Positions 28,694 to 40,423 of a stretch of DNA of 64,000 bases are shown here, in pieces (position 1 is the stretch's first letter; each line of letters starts with the position of its first letter). The stretch is from Yimella sp. cx-51. GTDB taxonomy: Bacteria > Actinomycetota > Actinomycetes > Actinomycetales > Dermatophilaceae. The translations under genes and the position numbers were made by a program. The notes beneath the pieces were generated by a model. That model was not told the origin of the DNA. It ran no database searches and was given only the letters and a program-made list of their open reading frames with translations. The stretch lies in contig NZ_CP072113.1 of assembly GCF_017654605.1 (NCBI RefSeq), forward strand, positions 930,001 to 994,000. Direction: 5' to 3'.

Positions 28694-30495
28694 CCAATCG
28701 CCGTTGCACCGTGTGGACCGCCGTGGTGGCGGCGCTGGTGTTGCTCACCGGCTGCGCCGGGCTGCCGACGTCCAGTGGGGTGCGGGCCAAGCAACCCATC
28801 GCCGATGCGCCGACTGCCCAGCCCGCCGACGTTGAGTTCTACGGTCCACAGTCGGGGGCCGGGCCGATTGACATCGTGAAGGGCTTCCTGCGAGCGAACG
28901 GAAGCATCAAGGAAGGTTTCGGCGTCGCGCGCGAGTTCCTCACGCCCGAGGCGAGCAAACGATGGGCGCCCAGCGGGCGCGTCTCGATCAATCAGGGCGA
29001 GCGCGATTTCGTGGTCAGTGACATCGGCCCCGGGAGGGTGCGGCTGACCGCCACCACCTGGGCCGAACTCGACAGTTCCGGACATCTGAAACAGATGGTC
29101 GTGCCGAGCCATCGCACCGTCGACATCGCGTTGGCCAAGGTGGGTGGACAGTGGCGGATCTCCGGCCTTCCGGCCGACTTCGGCCCCTACCTCTCGACGA
29201 CCGACTTCCGTGATCGCACGTATGCGCCGTACACCGTCTACCTGGCCGAGCGCCGCACCCGAACGCTCGTTCCCGACCAGCAATGGTTCCCACGCACCGG
29301 CCTCGCGACCGCGCTGGCGCGTGCGGTGCTCAGGGGTGCGCCGGAGTGGGTGTCGCAGGCCGACGGTTCGGCGCCCGACCTCAACCAGGTGCCGGGCGGC
29401 ACACGCCTGGCGGTCGACGCCGTGCCCGTGAGCGCGGACGGTGTGGCGACCGTCGAGCTCACCGATGGTGTGCGTAAGGCGGATTCCTCCACCCGCACAG
29501 CCCTTTGGGCAGCGATGATGGCCACTCTCAACCAGGTGCCGAAGGTGCACCGCGTGACGATCAGCGTCGGCGGTGCCCGGCTCGACGACGACCAACTGCC
29601 GCCCGCACCCGTGCTTCCCTCCGATGTCGGCTACTCGGTGGCCGGGCCTTCGGAAGCGGGGCTGGTGACGCGCACTGCCCAGTCGCTCAGCTGGCGCACG
29701 GACGGCCAGAGCCGTCGTGCTCCACAGGGCAACCAGCCACCGCTGCCCGCCCTGAACCGCAACTGGTATCTCCTGGCTGCCGACGCCGAAGGAGATCAGG
29801 TGGTCGGGGTCAGTGGTGACCGGTCGAGCCTCGGCCGCTGGGCCCGCGGAGCAGATCTGTACATCGTCCCCACCTTCGGTCGGCAGTTGACACGCCCGAG
29901 CTTCGACTACCTGGACGAGATGTGGGTCGCGGGCCTTGCACTGTCCAATTCAGGACCCGACAGGGAAGTGTCCAGTGGCGCGACGATCTGGGTGATGGAT
30001 GCCAAGGCAGCGCCGCGGACCGCTCGACCACAGGTCGTCTCGGCGCCCTGGCTCGGCGATTCGCAGGTGCTGAGTCTGAAGGTCGCCCGCGACGGACAGC
30101 GCGTGGTGCTCGTGACCCGGGGGGCGAACGGCAAGACGAAACTGCTGATGTCGTTCGTCATCCGGGATGCCAACCGCCAGGTGACCGCGCTCGCCCAGCC
30201 CGTCGAGGTCGGCCAGTCGGTCACCGATGTCATCGACGTCGGCTGGCTGGACGAGGTGACCCTGGCCGTCATCGGCAGGATCGGGCAGTCCGGTGACCAG
30301 CAGGTGATCGAGGTGCCGCTGAGTGGTTTCGTGAATCCGCTCGGTGTCGTGCAGGGCGCCCAGCAGATTGTCGCCACCGGTCGCGGCACCGGCGACCTGT
30401 TCGTGATCACCAACAAGCCCGGAGTCCAGGAACGGATCGGCGGGGGTTGGCGCACGCTACCTGGTGTCACCGACGTCATCGCACCGGGTAGTTGA
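28690..30495 (+). CDS. lpqB: LpqB lipoprotein, MtrB accessory protein
   Basis: 601-aa secreted lipoprotein. The signal peptide ends in LLTGC, with the lipidated Cys22. An N-terminal domain and a GerMN/sporulation-type domain (about 195-305) are followed by a beta-propeller-like C-terminal half (about 330-600). In mycobacteria and streptomycetes LpqB contacts MtrB and modulates its kinase activity. GTG start overlapping the mtrB stop (GTGA). Confidence 0.93.
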   Translation: MTNRRCTVWTAVVAALVLLTGCAGLPTSSGVRAKQPIADAPTAQPADVEFYGPQSGAGPIDIVKGFLRANGSIKEGFGVAREFLTPEASKRWAPSGRVSINQGERDFVVSDIGPGRVRLTATTWAELDSSGHLKQMVVPSHRTVDIALAKVGGQWRISGLPADFGPYLSTTDFRDRTYAPYTVYLAERRTRTLVPDQQWFPRTGLATALARAVLRGAPEWVSQADGSAPDLNQVPGGTRLAVDAVPVSADGVATVELTDGVRKADSSTRTALWAAMMATLNQVPKVHRVTISVGGARLDDDQLPPAPVLPSDVGYSVAGPSEAGLVTRTAQSLSWRTDGQSRRAPQGNQPPLPALNRNWYLLAADAEGDQVVGVSGDRSSLGRWARGADLYIVPTFGRQLTRPSFDYLDEMWVAGLALSNSGPDREVSSGATIWVMDAKAAPRTARPQVVSAPWLGDSQVLSLKVARDGQRVVLVTRGANGKTKLLMSFVIRDANRQVTALAQPVEVGQSVTDVIDVGWLDEVTLAVIGRIGQSGDQQVIEVPLSGFVNPLGVVQGAQQIVATGRGTGDLFVITNKPGVQERIGGGWRTLPGVTDVIAPGS

Positions 30496-30568
30496 TCCAC
30501 AGGCGCAGGCGAGCCTCGGCTTCTCCACAGCCCCTGGCTGCGGCAGCGCATCAGACCATGACACCGCG

Positions 30569-30574
30569 GACGCT
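30569..30574 (+). promoter_or_regulatory. -10 element for leaderless comF
   Basis: GACGCT followed by exactly six bases and ATG 30581. It supports that start for a gene whose open frame extends well upstream. Confidence 0.4.
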
Positions 30575-30580
30575 GGGCAC

Positions 30581-31294
30581 ATGGGTGTCTATCAACGGTG
30601 CGCGGCCGGCGTCGATGCACTGCTCGAACTCGCAGCGCCTCGCCAGTGCGCGGGCTGCCGCCGAAGGCACGAACGCTGGTGCGCCGGCTGTGCCTCGGCC
30701 CTGACCGCGCTCTGTCGTGGCCCGGCGTACGGCTGGGTGACCCGAGACCTGTCGGGGTTGCCCGCGGTGTGGAGTCACGCGGTCTACGAGTCGGTGCTCA
30801 CTCGATGCCTGCCGGCGTTCAAGGACGACGACCGCACCGACCTGAGTGCGCCGCTCGCGCCGCTGTTACGTGCATCCGTCATCGGAGTGATGCATCAGGC
30901 TCCGCAGCTGCTCGAGGCCCGCGCCGACAGTCGCCTGCTGGTGGTCTGTGCGCCGTCCAGTGCAGCGTCGGTGCGCACACGCGGCCGTCTACCGCTGCTC
31001 GAGCTGACCCGTCGTGCCCTCGCCGGCGGCGGCTTCACGATCGCCGCACCGGCGAGGCTGACGTTTCGGCGGCGGGTGGTCGACCAGTCCGGTCTGGACG
31101 CCGATCAACGGGTGTCGAACCTCGCTGGTGCGATGCGGGCGGACCGCGTCGAGGGCCTGAGCTGTCTGCTTCTCGACGACGTCCTCACCACCGGCGCGAC
31201 CCTCGCCGAAGCGACGCGGGCGCTGCGTAGCGCCGGGGCGCAGCACGTCGTGGCCGCCACCCTCGCGACGGCGGTGCGCAGGTTCGAACCATGA
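30581..31294 (+). CDS. comF: ComF-family phosphoribosyltransferase-like protein
   Basis: 237 aa. An N-terminal zinc-ribbon-like pair, CAGCRRRHERWCAGC, is followed by a PRTase fold whose PRPP-binding loop is LLLDDVLTTGATL near residue 205. The FRRRVVDQSGLDADQRVSNLAGAM segment is typical of ComF/GntX proteins. These proteins are linked to DNA uptake in Gram-positive bacteria, but their role in actinobacteria is unproven. The start was chosen at ATG 30581 because it directly precedes the zinc domain and has a leaderless promoter. As in M. tuberculosis, it lies between lpqB and hpf. Confidence 0.88.
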   Translation: MGVYQRCAAGVDALLELAAPRQCAGCRRRHERWCAGCASALTALCRGPAYGWVTRDLSGLPAVWSHAVYESVLTRCLPAFKDDDRTDLSAPLAPLLRASVIGVMHQAPQLLEARADSRLLVVCAPSSAASVRTRGRLPLLELTRRALAGGGFTIAAPARLTFRRRVVDQSGLDADQRVSNLAGAMRADRVEGLSCLLLDDVLTTGATLAEATRALRSAGAQHVVAATLATAVRRFEP

Positions 31295-31406
31295 CAACGG
31301 TCGGCTGCGAGTCCTGTTCCCTGTCAACCGATTTGTCTCACGAAGTTGTCCGATTGGCGGATCTGTGGACGTTCCTGTCGTGGTGGCATAGCGTTGGTTC
31401 ATGGAA

Positions 31407-31437
31407 GCCGGTGCGACACGACAAGGTCGTCACCGGC
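31407..31437. other. stem-loop in the hpf upstream region
   Basis: A 7-bp stem (GCCGGTG with CACCGGC) lies 86 bases before hpf, with an extra GAC/GTC pairing inside. It may be in the hpf leader; no function is known. The rest of the 228-base gap shows no clear box. Confidence 0.3.
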
Positions 31438-31522
31438 TCGTGTCTTTTCGGTCTGGAGGTGGTCGCCGGGAGGAATCGGACGCCTAGTTCACAGGTCTGT
31501 CTTCTGAGCACAAGGAGATTCC

Positions 31523-32173
31523 ATGGAGATCACGGTCACCGGACGTCACACGTCGGTACCCGAACGTTTTCAGCGTCACATCGAGGAGAAGCTGGCGAAG
31601 GTGAACCAGCTCGACCCGCGCGTCACCCGCTGCGAGGTCGTCGTCTCACACGAGGCGAACCCGCGTCAGGCCAAGGAGGCCGAACGCGTGGAGATCACCT
31701 GTTACGGCAAGCGCACCGTGATTCGTGCGGAGGCCAGCGCCGATGAGGTGTACGCCGCGCTCGACCTGGCATCGACCAGGCTCGGCGAGCGATTGCGCCG
31801 CCAACACGACAAGCGCCGGATCAACCGTGGCGGGCGCAAGGTGCCCAAGTCGGTGCACGACGCCACCGCGCCGCTGGCCGGCCTTGATGAGCAACCCGCG
31901 GCTGCCACGCAGGACGACGACCGTCCGGTGCCCGAGTCGATCGCCAAGCTCGGCGGCGACGCCGACTGCCCGATCGAGTTGCGCGAGAAGACCCACACCG
32001 ACGCGCCGATGTCGGTCGACCAGGCGCTCAACGCCATGGAACTGGTCGGTCACGACTTCTTCCTCTACCACGACATCGACTCCGACAAGCCGGCCGTGGT
32101 CTACCGCCGCCGCGGATGGTCGTACGGCGTGATCACCCTTGACGTCCAGGAAGCCGCCGCAGAGACGGCCTGA
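31523..32173 (+). CDS. hpf: long-form ribosome hibernation promoting factor
   Basis: 216 aa. The N-terminal HPF/YfiA domain (MEITVTGRHTSVPERFQRHIEEKL to about residue 105) binds the decoding region of idle 30S subunits. A linker leads to the C-terminal dimerisation domain (about 155-210, ending in AVVYRRRGWSYGVITLDVQ) that joins two ribosomes into a 100S particle. AAGGAG lies 7 bases before ATG 31523. Mycobacterial homologues are induced in hypoxia; here no DevR box is seen upstream. A long hairpin follows. Confidence 0.95.
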   Translation: MEITVTGRHTSVPERFQRHIEEKLAKVNQLDPRVTRCEVVVSHEANPRQAKEAERVEITCYGKRTVIRAEASADEVYAALDLASTRLGERLRRQHDKRRINRGGRKVPKSVHDATAPLAGLDEQPAAATQDDDRPVPESIAKLGGDADCPIELREKTHTDAPMSVDQALNAMELVGHDFFLYHDIDSDKPAVVYRRRGWSYGVITLDVQEAAAETA

Positions 32174-32180
32174 CGTGAGT

Positions 32181-32213
32181 GAACGGCGGGGCCCACCGTG
32201 GGCCCCGCCGTTC
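32181..32213. terminator. palindromic hairpin after hpf
   Basis: 33 bases that are a perfect palindrome except for the central base (two 16-base arms), 8 bases after the hpf stop. Confidence 0.8.
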
Positions 32214-32323
32214 TCGTGTGTGCGCTCGGCACGACCCCGGATTGGACCGACCCCCGCTGCTGACATGTGACGCCGGGCTCGGCACAAGGGTCTGTCGGTG
32301 CACCGTTCTACGCTGAGCGCATC

Positions 32324-33526
32324 ATGCACGAGGTGACCGAAACCCTCACGAAAGCGCAGGCCCGGCGAATCGCACTGGCAGCGCAGGGTTTCCACGACCG
32401 CCGACCCGCACCTTTCGCCGCGACGATGCGGCATCTGCAGCGGGTGATCGACCGGGTGGGCGTCGTCCAGATCGACAGCGTCAACGTGCTGTCGCGCAGT
32501 CATTACCTTCCCTTCTTCTCCCGGCTGGGGCCCTATCACACCGCGTTGCTTGACCGCGCACGCGACGTGGCGCCGCGCCGGGTGGTGGAGTACTGGGCGC
32601 ACGAAGCCAGCCTCATCCCGTCGAGCACCTGGCCGCACCTGACCTTCCGGATGCGGCGTGCCGAGGCCGAGTCGTGGGGCGGCATGCAGAGCGTCGCTCG
32701 TCACCACCCTGATCTTGTCGCGACTGTCGAGCAGGAGGTGCGGCTGCGTGGGCCGCTCACAGCTCGACAGGTGGAGGCGCAACTGGCGCATGACGTCCCG
32801 CAGGTGAAAGAGCACTGGGGGTGGAACTGGAGCCTGGTCAAGAACGCCTTGGAGCATCTCTTCTGGGCGGGCCGTATCACCAGCGCCGGACGCAACTCAC
32901 AGTTCGAACGGCGTTACGCCGCAGTCGAATCCACGTTCCCCATCAGCGCCCGTGCGGCAGCCGCACCAGACGCACGTCCAGCCGAGCACGAGTCGTTCAT
33001 CGAACTGGTGCGCATCGCTGCCCGGGCGCACGGCATCGGCAGTGAGTTATGCCTCCGCGACTACTTCCGGCTCAAGACCAGCCAGGCCCGCCCCGCGATC
33101 GAGGCGCTGGTGACGGCGGGGGAGTTGCGTCCGGTGCAGGTGCGTGGATGGAACCGCCCGGCCTATCTCCACGCGGATGCCGCTCGACCCCGCAAGAGCG
33201 ACGCGCAGGCGTTGCTCAGCCCGTTCGACTCACTGGTGTGGCAACGAGAACGAGCCCATGACCTCTTCGACTTCCACTACCGGATCGAGATCTACACCCC
33301 TGCCCATCTCCGGGTGCACGGCTACTACGTGTTGCCCTTCCTCTACCAGGGCGAGCTGGTCGCACGGGTCGACCTCAAGGCCGACCGTCAGAGCAGTGTG
33401 CTTCGGGCACAACGCATTTCGTGGGAGCCGCAGGTGCCTTCCGGCGCAGCCGAGGCGCTGGCGGCCAACCTGCGATCCATGGCTGATTGGTTGCAGCTGA
33501 CCGACGTGTTCATCGACGTGCGCTAG
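32324..33526 (+). CDS. ycaQ: YcaQ/AlkX-type DNA glycosylase (interstrand crosslink/alkylation repair)
   Basis: 400-aa HTH_42 family protein made of repeated winged-helix domains and a beta-barrel. Known members unhook interstrand crosslinks or excise bulky alkylated bases. The catalytic motif reads Q-I-D (Gln49-Asp51 in VVQIDSVNVLSRSHYLPF), the Q-x-D form that marks the YcaQ/AlkX branch rather than the Q-x-Q AlkZ branch. Other features are YWAHEASLIP, GWNWSLVKNALEHLFWAG and LLSPFDSLVWQRER. A TACGCT -10 at 32309-32314 predicts a 3-base leader before ATG 32324. The end overlaps the convergent CGNR gene by 17 bases. Confidence 0.9.
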   Translation: MHEVTETLTKAQARRIALAAQGFHDRRPAPFAATMRHLQRVIDRVGVVQIDSVNVLSRSHYLPFFSRLGPYHTALLDRARDVAPRRVVEYWAHEASLIPSSTWPHLTFRMRRAEAESWGGMQSVARHHPDLVATVEQEVRLRGPLTARQVEAQLAHDVPQVKEHWGWNWSLVKNALEHLFWAGRITSAGRNSQFERRYAAVESTFPISARAAAAPDARPAEHESFIELVRIAARAHGIGSELCLRDYFRLKTSQARPAIEALVTAGELRPVQVRGWNRPAYLHADAARPRKSDAQALLSPFDSLVWQRERAHDLFDFHYRIEIYTPAHLRVHGYYVLPFLYQGELVARVDLKADRQSSVLRAQRISWEPQVPSGAAEALAANLRSMADWLQLTDVFIDVR

Positions 33527-34055
33527 CGCGCTGACGCTCCCGATACGCGGCTACTGCGGAGGCATTGCTGCAGGTGGGCGAGCAGAAGATCTTCGACCGG
33601 TTGCGGGTGAGGTCGAGCACCACCCCCTCACAGTCATCGGCCTCACAGACCGACAGGCGCGACAGTTCGTCCGAGCGGATGAAGTCGATCATCGCCATCG
33701 CGGTCTCCACCAGGATTCGCACGTGCAGCGGGCTGTCGTCGTCCACGACATGCAGGTGCCAATCGAGGTCGTCGTGGCGCACCAGGCGCGGCTGGGTCTG
33801 CACCTGCTCCAGGATGTGATTGACGAGCTCGGCCGCCTCGTCGCGATCGGCCGTCAGCAGTTGGCGCAGGTCGGGACGGATCGCACGCACCTGCTCCAGG
33901 TCGGCGTTGGTGCGCGGCGCACGGCCCGTGTAGCCCTCTGACCGGTAGAACTCGTGCAGTTGCGCGAGGGTCGTCAGGGTGTCGGGCGCAGCGGCGCTGT
34001 TGACCAGCCGGACGGCCGCGCGAAGGGCGGGCTCGGTGTCATGAGCAAAGCGCAT
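33510..34055 (-). CDS. CGNR-type zinc finger/ABATE domain transcriptional regulator
   Basis: 181 aa. An N-terminal ABATE (stress-induced effector) domain at about 1-130 is followed by a C-terminal treble-clef zinc finger, CEADDCEG...KIFCSPTCSNA. The usual CGNR box reads CSNA here, so two of its residues differ. Such proteins are probable DNA-binding regulators. A TAAGGT -10 followed by exactly six bases makes ATG 34055 leaderless. It is divergent from the EamA exporter with a 39-base gap, a common regulator-target layout. The 3' end overlaps ycaQ by 17 bases. Confidence 0.85.
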   Translation of the reverse strand: MRFAHDTEPALRAAVRLVNSAAAPDTLTTLAQLHEFYRSEGYTGRAPRTNADLEQVRAIRPDLRQLLTADRDEAAELVNHILEQVQTQPRLVRHDDLDWHLHVVDDDSPLHVRILVETAMAMIDFIRSDELSRLSVCEADDCEGVVLDLTRNRSKIFCSPTCSNASAVAAYRERQRASARR

Positions 34056-34061
34056 TTTGAC

Positions 34062-34067
34062 ACCTTA
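34062..34067 (-). promoter_or_regulatory. -10 element for leaderless CGNR gene
   Basis: Minus-strand TAAGGT, six bases before ATG 34055. Confidence 0.55.
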
Positions 34068-34094
34068 CATCGCTTGGCCCTACCGTCATGAGCC

Positions 34095-35066
34095 ATGACC
34101 GCTGTGACTGATGACCGACCGATTGCGGTTGCGAGCACCAACGCCCGCTCGGGCCTGCTCTTCGCGATCATCTCCGCTGTCTCGTTCGGCGGCTCCGGTG
34201 CGCTCGGTCGCGGACTCATCGAGTTGGGCTGGACGCCCGGTTCGGCGGTGCTCTACCGCATTCTCGTGGCGGCCGTCGCGCTCACCATCCCGACGATCTT
34301 CGCGCTGCGCGGGCGCTGGCACCTTCTGCGCGCCGACCTCGGACTCGTGATCGGGTACGGACTCATCGCGGTCGCCGGCACGCAGCTGTTCTACTTCAAC
34401 GCGGTGCAGACGATGCCGGTCGCGATGGCGCTGCTGGTCGAGTACGCCGCGCCGATCGCCGTCGTCGGCTACCTGTGGTTGCGGCATGGGCAGCGTCCCA
34501 GCCGGCTCACCGCGATCGGTGCGGCGGTGGCCATCGCCGGTCTTGCGCTCGTCCTCGACCTGCTCTCCGGTGCACAGGTCGACCTGCAGGGCATGACGTG
34601 GGCCCTGCTGGCGATGTGTGGCGCGGCCGTCTACTTCATCCTGTCGGCGCGCGAGACGCACCTGCCACCGCTCGCGCTCGCTGGTGCCGGTCTCTGGGTG
34701 GGCGCCGCGACCATGGCCATCGCCTGCCTGGTCGGCGTGGTGCCCTACGCCACGGCGACCGGGTCGGTGCAGTTCTCGATCGGTCAGGTGCCCTGGTGGG
34801 TCGTGCTGCTGGGTCTTGGACTGGTCACGGCGGCGCTTGCCTACTCCTCAGGCATCGCTGCGGCGCGCGCCCTCGGATCACGCGTCGCATCCTTCGTGGC
34901 GCTGATGGAGGTGCTCTTCTCGCTCGCCTTCGGCGCGATCCTCCTGGCGCAGAAGCCCGGACTGGTGCAGCTTCTCGGTGGCTTGCTGATCCTCGGTGGC
35001 GTGGTGCTGGTCAAGCTCGGCGAACCCGTGCCCGAACTCGAACCCGACCTTCCCGAGCCGCTCTGA
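34095..35066 (+). CDS. EamA-family (DMT superfamily) transporter
   Basis: 323 aa with ten predicted membrane helices in two EamA repeats (about 15-150 and 160-305), and an acidic proline-rich tail (EPVPELEPDLPEPL). FAIISAVSFGGSGALGRGLI and AAPIAVVGYLWLRHGQRPS are typical. Family members export amino acids or other metabolites. TACCGT at 34081-34086 predicts transcription from 34093, two bases before the ATG. The gap to the CGNR gene is so small that both promoters interleave. Confidence 0.88.
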   Translation: MTAVTDDRPIAVASTNARSGLLFAIISAVSFGGSGALGRGLIELGWTPGSAVLYRILVAAVALTIPTIFALRGRWHLLRADLGLVIGYGLIAVAGTQLFYFNAVQTMPVAMALLVEYAAPIAVVGYLWLRHGQRPSRLTAIGAAVAIAGLALVLDLLSGAQVDLQGMTWALLAMCGAAVYFILSARETHLPPLALAGAGLWVGAATMAIACLVGVVPYATATGSVQFSIGQVPWWVVLLGLGLVTAALAYSSGIAAARALGSRVASFVALMEVLFSLAFGAILLAQKPGLVQLLGGLLILGGVVLVKLGEPVPELEPDLPEPL

Positions 35067-35151
35067 TCCACCGCAGGTCGGCGCTCATCGCAGCTTGTCG
35101 CCCATGCATTGAGCCCGTGCACTTCGTCCCATCGGTGCGCGTGCCCAGAGA

Positions 35152-36888
35152 TCAGTCGCGCTGACCCGCACGTCCTGCTGGCTGGTCGCGGTCAGCGCCG
35201 AGCAGCTCGAAGTAGGCGCCGTCGGTGATCGAACCGTCCGCTGCGGTGTACGCCTGACGATCGGCGCCCCACTGACGAAAGCCCGCTCGTAGCAGGATCT
35301 TCTGGGACGCCACGTTGGCCAGGTCCGTGCCGGCCTGGACGCGGGTCAGGCCCAGCTCGCCGAACGCGTGGTCGAGCACCGCCTCCAATGCCTCGCCGGT
35401 GACGCCACGGCCGCGGGCGTGCGCCCACAGCCAGTAGCCGACCTCGGCGTTCGTTGCGGTGCCTTCACCGATGCCGAAAAGATTGATGTTGCCCAGCACC
35501 CGCCCAGTTTCGGGGTCGGTGATGCACCAGCTGATCTGGTCGCCGCGATCGGCGAAGAGACGCCGACGGCGCAACGCCGCCGCGAAGGTCTGCGTCGTCG
35601 GCAACTCGTTCGCCATGAACCGGCGCGCGTCGTCGTCGGTCACGTCGTTCGGGCCAGGTGCGTCTGCTGGCGTCCATTCCCGCAGCACCAAGCGTTCGGT
35701 TCGCAAGGTCGGCACCGAGAGCGGTTGCACGCGCTTGGCTTCCCGGTCGTCCGAAGCGAGGAGCTCGAAACTGGTTGCGCCGCTGTGTGGACGATCGTCG
35801 TGGGCAAGCGTCGAACGTTCGGTCGCGCACTCGGTGAACCCCGCTCGCCGCAGGACACGCTGGGAGGCGTGGTTGTCCTCATCGGTACCGGCGTACAGCC
35901 GGTGCAGACCGATGCCGCCACGCAGGCCCGCGCGATCGGTCAGTGGCGCGAAGGCGTGTGGGATGAGCAGCTCGAGCGCCTCGGCGAGAGCGCCCCGGCC
36001 GCGGGCCTCGGGAAGGAGCCAATAGCCGAGCCAGCCGGTGCCGCGGATGAAATCGACGTCGAGCCGGGTGAGCTGGACGTGGCCCAGGAGTTGGTCGGTG
36101 GTGGCGTCCGCGATGCACCAGAAGACCCCGTCGCCGATCGCCATCCGGCGGCGGTGGTCGCGTAACCAGCGCGGGAACTCATCGGCCCGCGGCTGCAGGT
36201 CGGCGCTGAACTGCTGAGCGACGGCGTCCGGGTGCTCGGGCAGTTCATCACCGTCGCGGTACGGACGCAGCACGACTTTGTCGCCCCGCAACAGTTTGGG
36301 CTCCCACCACGGACGCGCCGCCCGCACATCGCGCAGGCGTGAGTCTTCCCATTCGCCGCGCGACAGTGAGCCCAGCCAGAGGCCGTCGCTCTCGCCGAAC
36401 GATCCGCGGTGCATGCCGCGCCACACTCCGTCGAAGGTGAAGCCAGCCGCCCATACCGGACGCCAGGAAGCGAAGTTGCCGGCGCCGCAGCGCCACGTCA
36501 CGACCTGGGCGTCCATGCGCTCGAAGCAGTAGTCGACGACCAGCCGCACCGTGCGCGTCATGACGCCGTGACCACGCGCGTCCGGATGCAGCGAGTAGCC
36601 GACCTCCCAGGTGCGGCCGCCACGTGGATGCAGGTTGATGCCGCCGGCGAAGCGCCCGTCCAGTTCGATCGCCCACGTAGGGTGCACCGGATCGGCGTTC
36701 CAGTGGCTGGCGCTCAGGTCGAGATACTGCTGCGCTTGTTCTGCTCCATACGGCTCTGGCAGCGGAATCCACTGGCGCGAGCGGGCATCGTTCGCGAATT
36801 CGATGATTCTCGGCGCATCCGCGGGGGAGTACGCGCGCAAGGTCAGGTCGCCGTCGGTGAGCACCGGGACGTCATCGGGAAAGCGCAT
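35152..36888 (-). CDS. triple GNAT-domain N-acetyltransferase fusion
   Basis: 578 aa from ATG 36888 (the frame stays open to 36930). Three complete RimJ/RimL-type GNAT domains lie in tandem: about 5-195, 205-385 and 395-565. Each carries its own acetyl-CoA loop: ARGHGVMTRT, ARGRGALAEAL and ARGRGVTGEALEA. Each also has the helix that follows (NFASWRPVWAAGF, NHASQRVLRRAGF, NVASQKILLRAGF). RimJ/RimL-type enzymes acetylate protein N-termini or small amines. No strong ribosome binding site is visible. I have not often seen three fused copies. The gene is divergent from secA. Confidence 0.88.
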   Translation of the reverse strand: MRFPDDVPVLTDGDLTLRAYSPADAPRIIEFANDARSRQWIPLPEPYGAEQAQQYLDLSASHWNADPVHPTWAIELDGRFAGGINLHPRGGRTWEVGYSLHPDARGHGVMTRTVRLVVDYCFERMDAQVVTWRCGAGNFASWRPVWAAGFTFDGVWRGMHRGSFGESDGLWLGSLSRGEWEDSRLRDVRAARPWWEPKLLRGDKVVLRPYRDGDELPEHPDAVAQQFSADLQPRADEFPRWLRDHRRRMAIGDGVFWCIADATTDQLLGHVQLTRLDVDFIRGTGWLGYWLLPEARGRGALAEALELLIPHAFAPLTDRAGLRGGIGLHRLYAGTDEDNHASQRVLRRAGFTECATERSTLAHDDRPHSGATSFELLASDDREAKRVQPLSVPTLRTERLVLREWTPADAPGPNDVTDDDARRFMANELPTTQTFAAALRRRRLFADRGDQISWCITDPETGRVLGNINLFGIGEGTATNAEVGYWLWAHARGRGVTGEALEAVLDHAFGELGLTRVQAGTDLANVASQKILLRAGFRQWGADRQAYTAADGSITDGAYFELLGADRDQPAGRAGQRD

Positions 36889-37069
36889 GCACCTGACCCA
36901 ACCACCCCTTGACCTGGGGTCGCCACCCAATTCGTCCTGTCGAGTCGTCCCCGGCCGTCCTCGCCCTCGCGGGCGCGGCGCATCGTCGATGAACCCGCAG
37001 ACGGTCAGCGCACTGGTGGAACTCGAGGCGCAGAGTGGGGCGTTGGTGCTGCGGTCGCTGTGCGGCCAT

Positions 37070-37075
37070 TAGTCT
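37070..37075 (+). promoter_or_regulatory. candidate -10 element of secA
   Basis: TAGTCT (TANNNT); predicted start near 37082 gives a 25-base leader with an ACGAGGAG ribosome binding site. The -35 is not convincing. Confidence 0.4.
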
Positions 37076-37106
37076 TGGTGGGTCTGTCCACGAACGAGGA
37101 GCAACA

Positions 37107-39836
<2,730 letters not shown>

Positions 39837-39852
39837 CGACGTCGCGCGATGA

Positions 39853-39888
39853 AACGGCGGCCGCCCCGGATTGGGGGTGGCCGCCGTT
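39853..39888. terminator. hairpin between secA and Rv3235-like gene
   Basis: 15-bp stem (39853-39867 with 39874-39888) with one G-T pair and a 6-base loop, 16 bases after secA. It can serve both convergent genes. Confidence 0.75.
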
Positions 39889-39916
39889 CCGTGTGTGAAG
39901 AGCCGGACCCGATTGC

Positions 39917-40423
39917 TCAGCCGATTTCCAGGTCGGTCAGCAACCAGCGTCCGTCGCAGGCCACCAGTCGCATCGCCGCCGCGCGCACCCGCCCGCGGTC
40001 ATGCACGACCGCTGACACCTCGGCAGCGCCTTCGACCGCCTCGCAGGCACGAACCCGCAGCACTCGCGCCGGGCTGGCCGGTCGTGCGCCGCGCCGGACG
40101 GCCACGGCGTGAGTGCGCCGCACCCGCTCACGTAGTTCCAGCGTCATCCACCGCTCCACCTGCGACGGGGGTCGCAGCCCCGAGAGGGTCTCCAACAGCC
40201 CGAGGATCAAGCGTTGACCCCACGCGGCCGGGTCCGGAAGGTCATGGGACGGGGTGCGCTGTGGTCCGAAATGGGGGTCGTACTCGGTAGCTCGGAAGCC
40301 GACCGCCAGCACTGGCTGGGTGTCGTCCACAACCTGAAGGTGGCGTCGCGACCGTGCCGGTGGGAGCAGGGACGGTGCAGGTCGCAGGAGCAGCGCGTTC
40401 GCTCCCAGGGTCTCAGCGGTCAT
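39917..40423 (-). CDS. Rv3235-family protein
   Basis: 168 aa, soluble. The C-terminal 80 residues (ARVLRVRACEAVEGAAEVSAV to the end, ATRW-like DGRWLLTDLEIG) match the actinobacterial Rv3235 family found near secA; its function is unknown, and a wall or secretion role has only been guessed from context. The N-terminal third is arginine- and proline-rich. The start overlaps the stop of the upstream LysM gene by 4 bases, so the two are translated together. Confidence 0.8.
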   Translation of the reverse strand: MTAETLGANALLLRPAPSLLPPARSRRHLQVVDDTQPVLAVGFRATEYDPHFGPQRTPSHDLPDPAAWGQRLILGLLETLSGLRPPSQVERWMTLELRERVRRTHAVAVRRGARPASPARVLRVRACEAVEGAAEVSAVVHDRGRVRAAAMRLVACDGRWLLTDLEIG

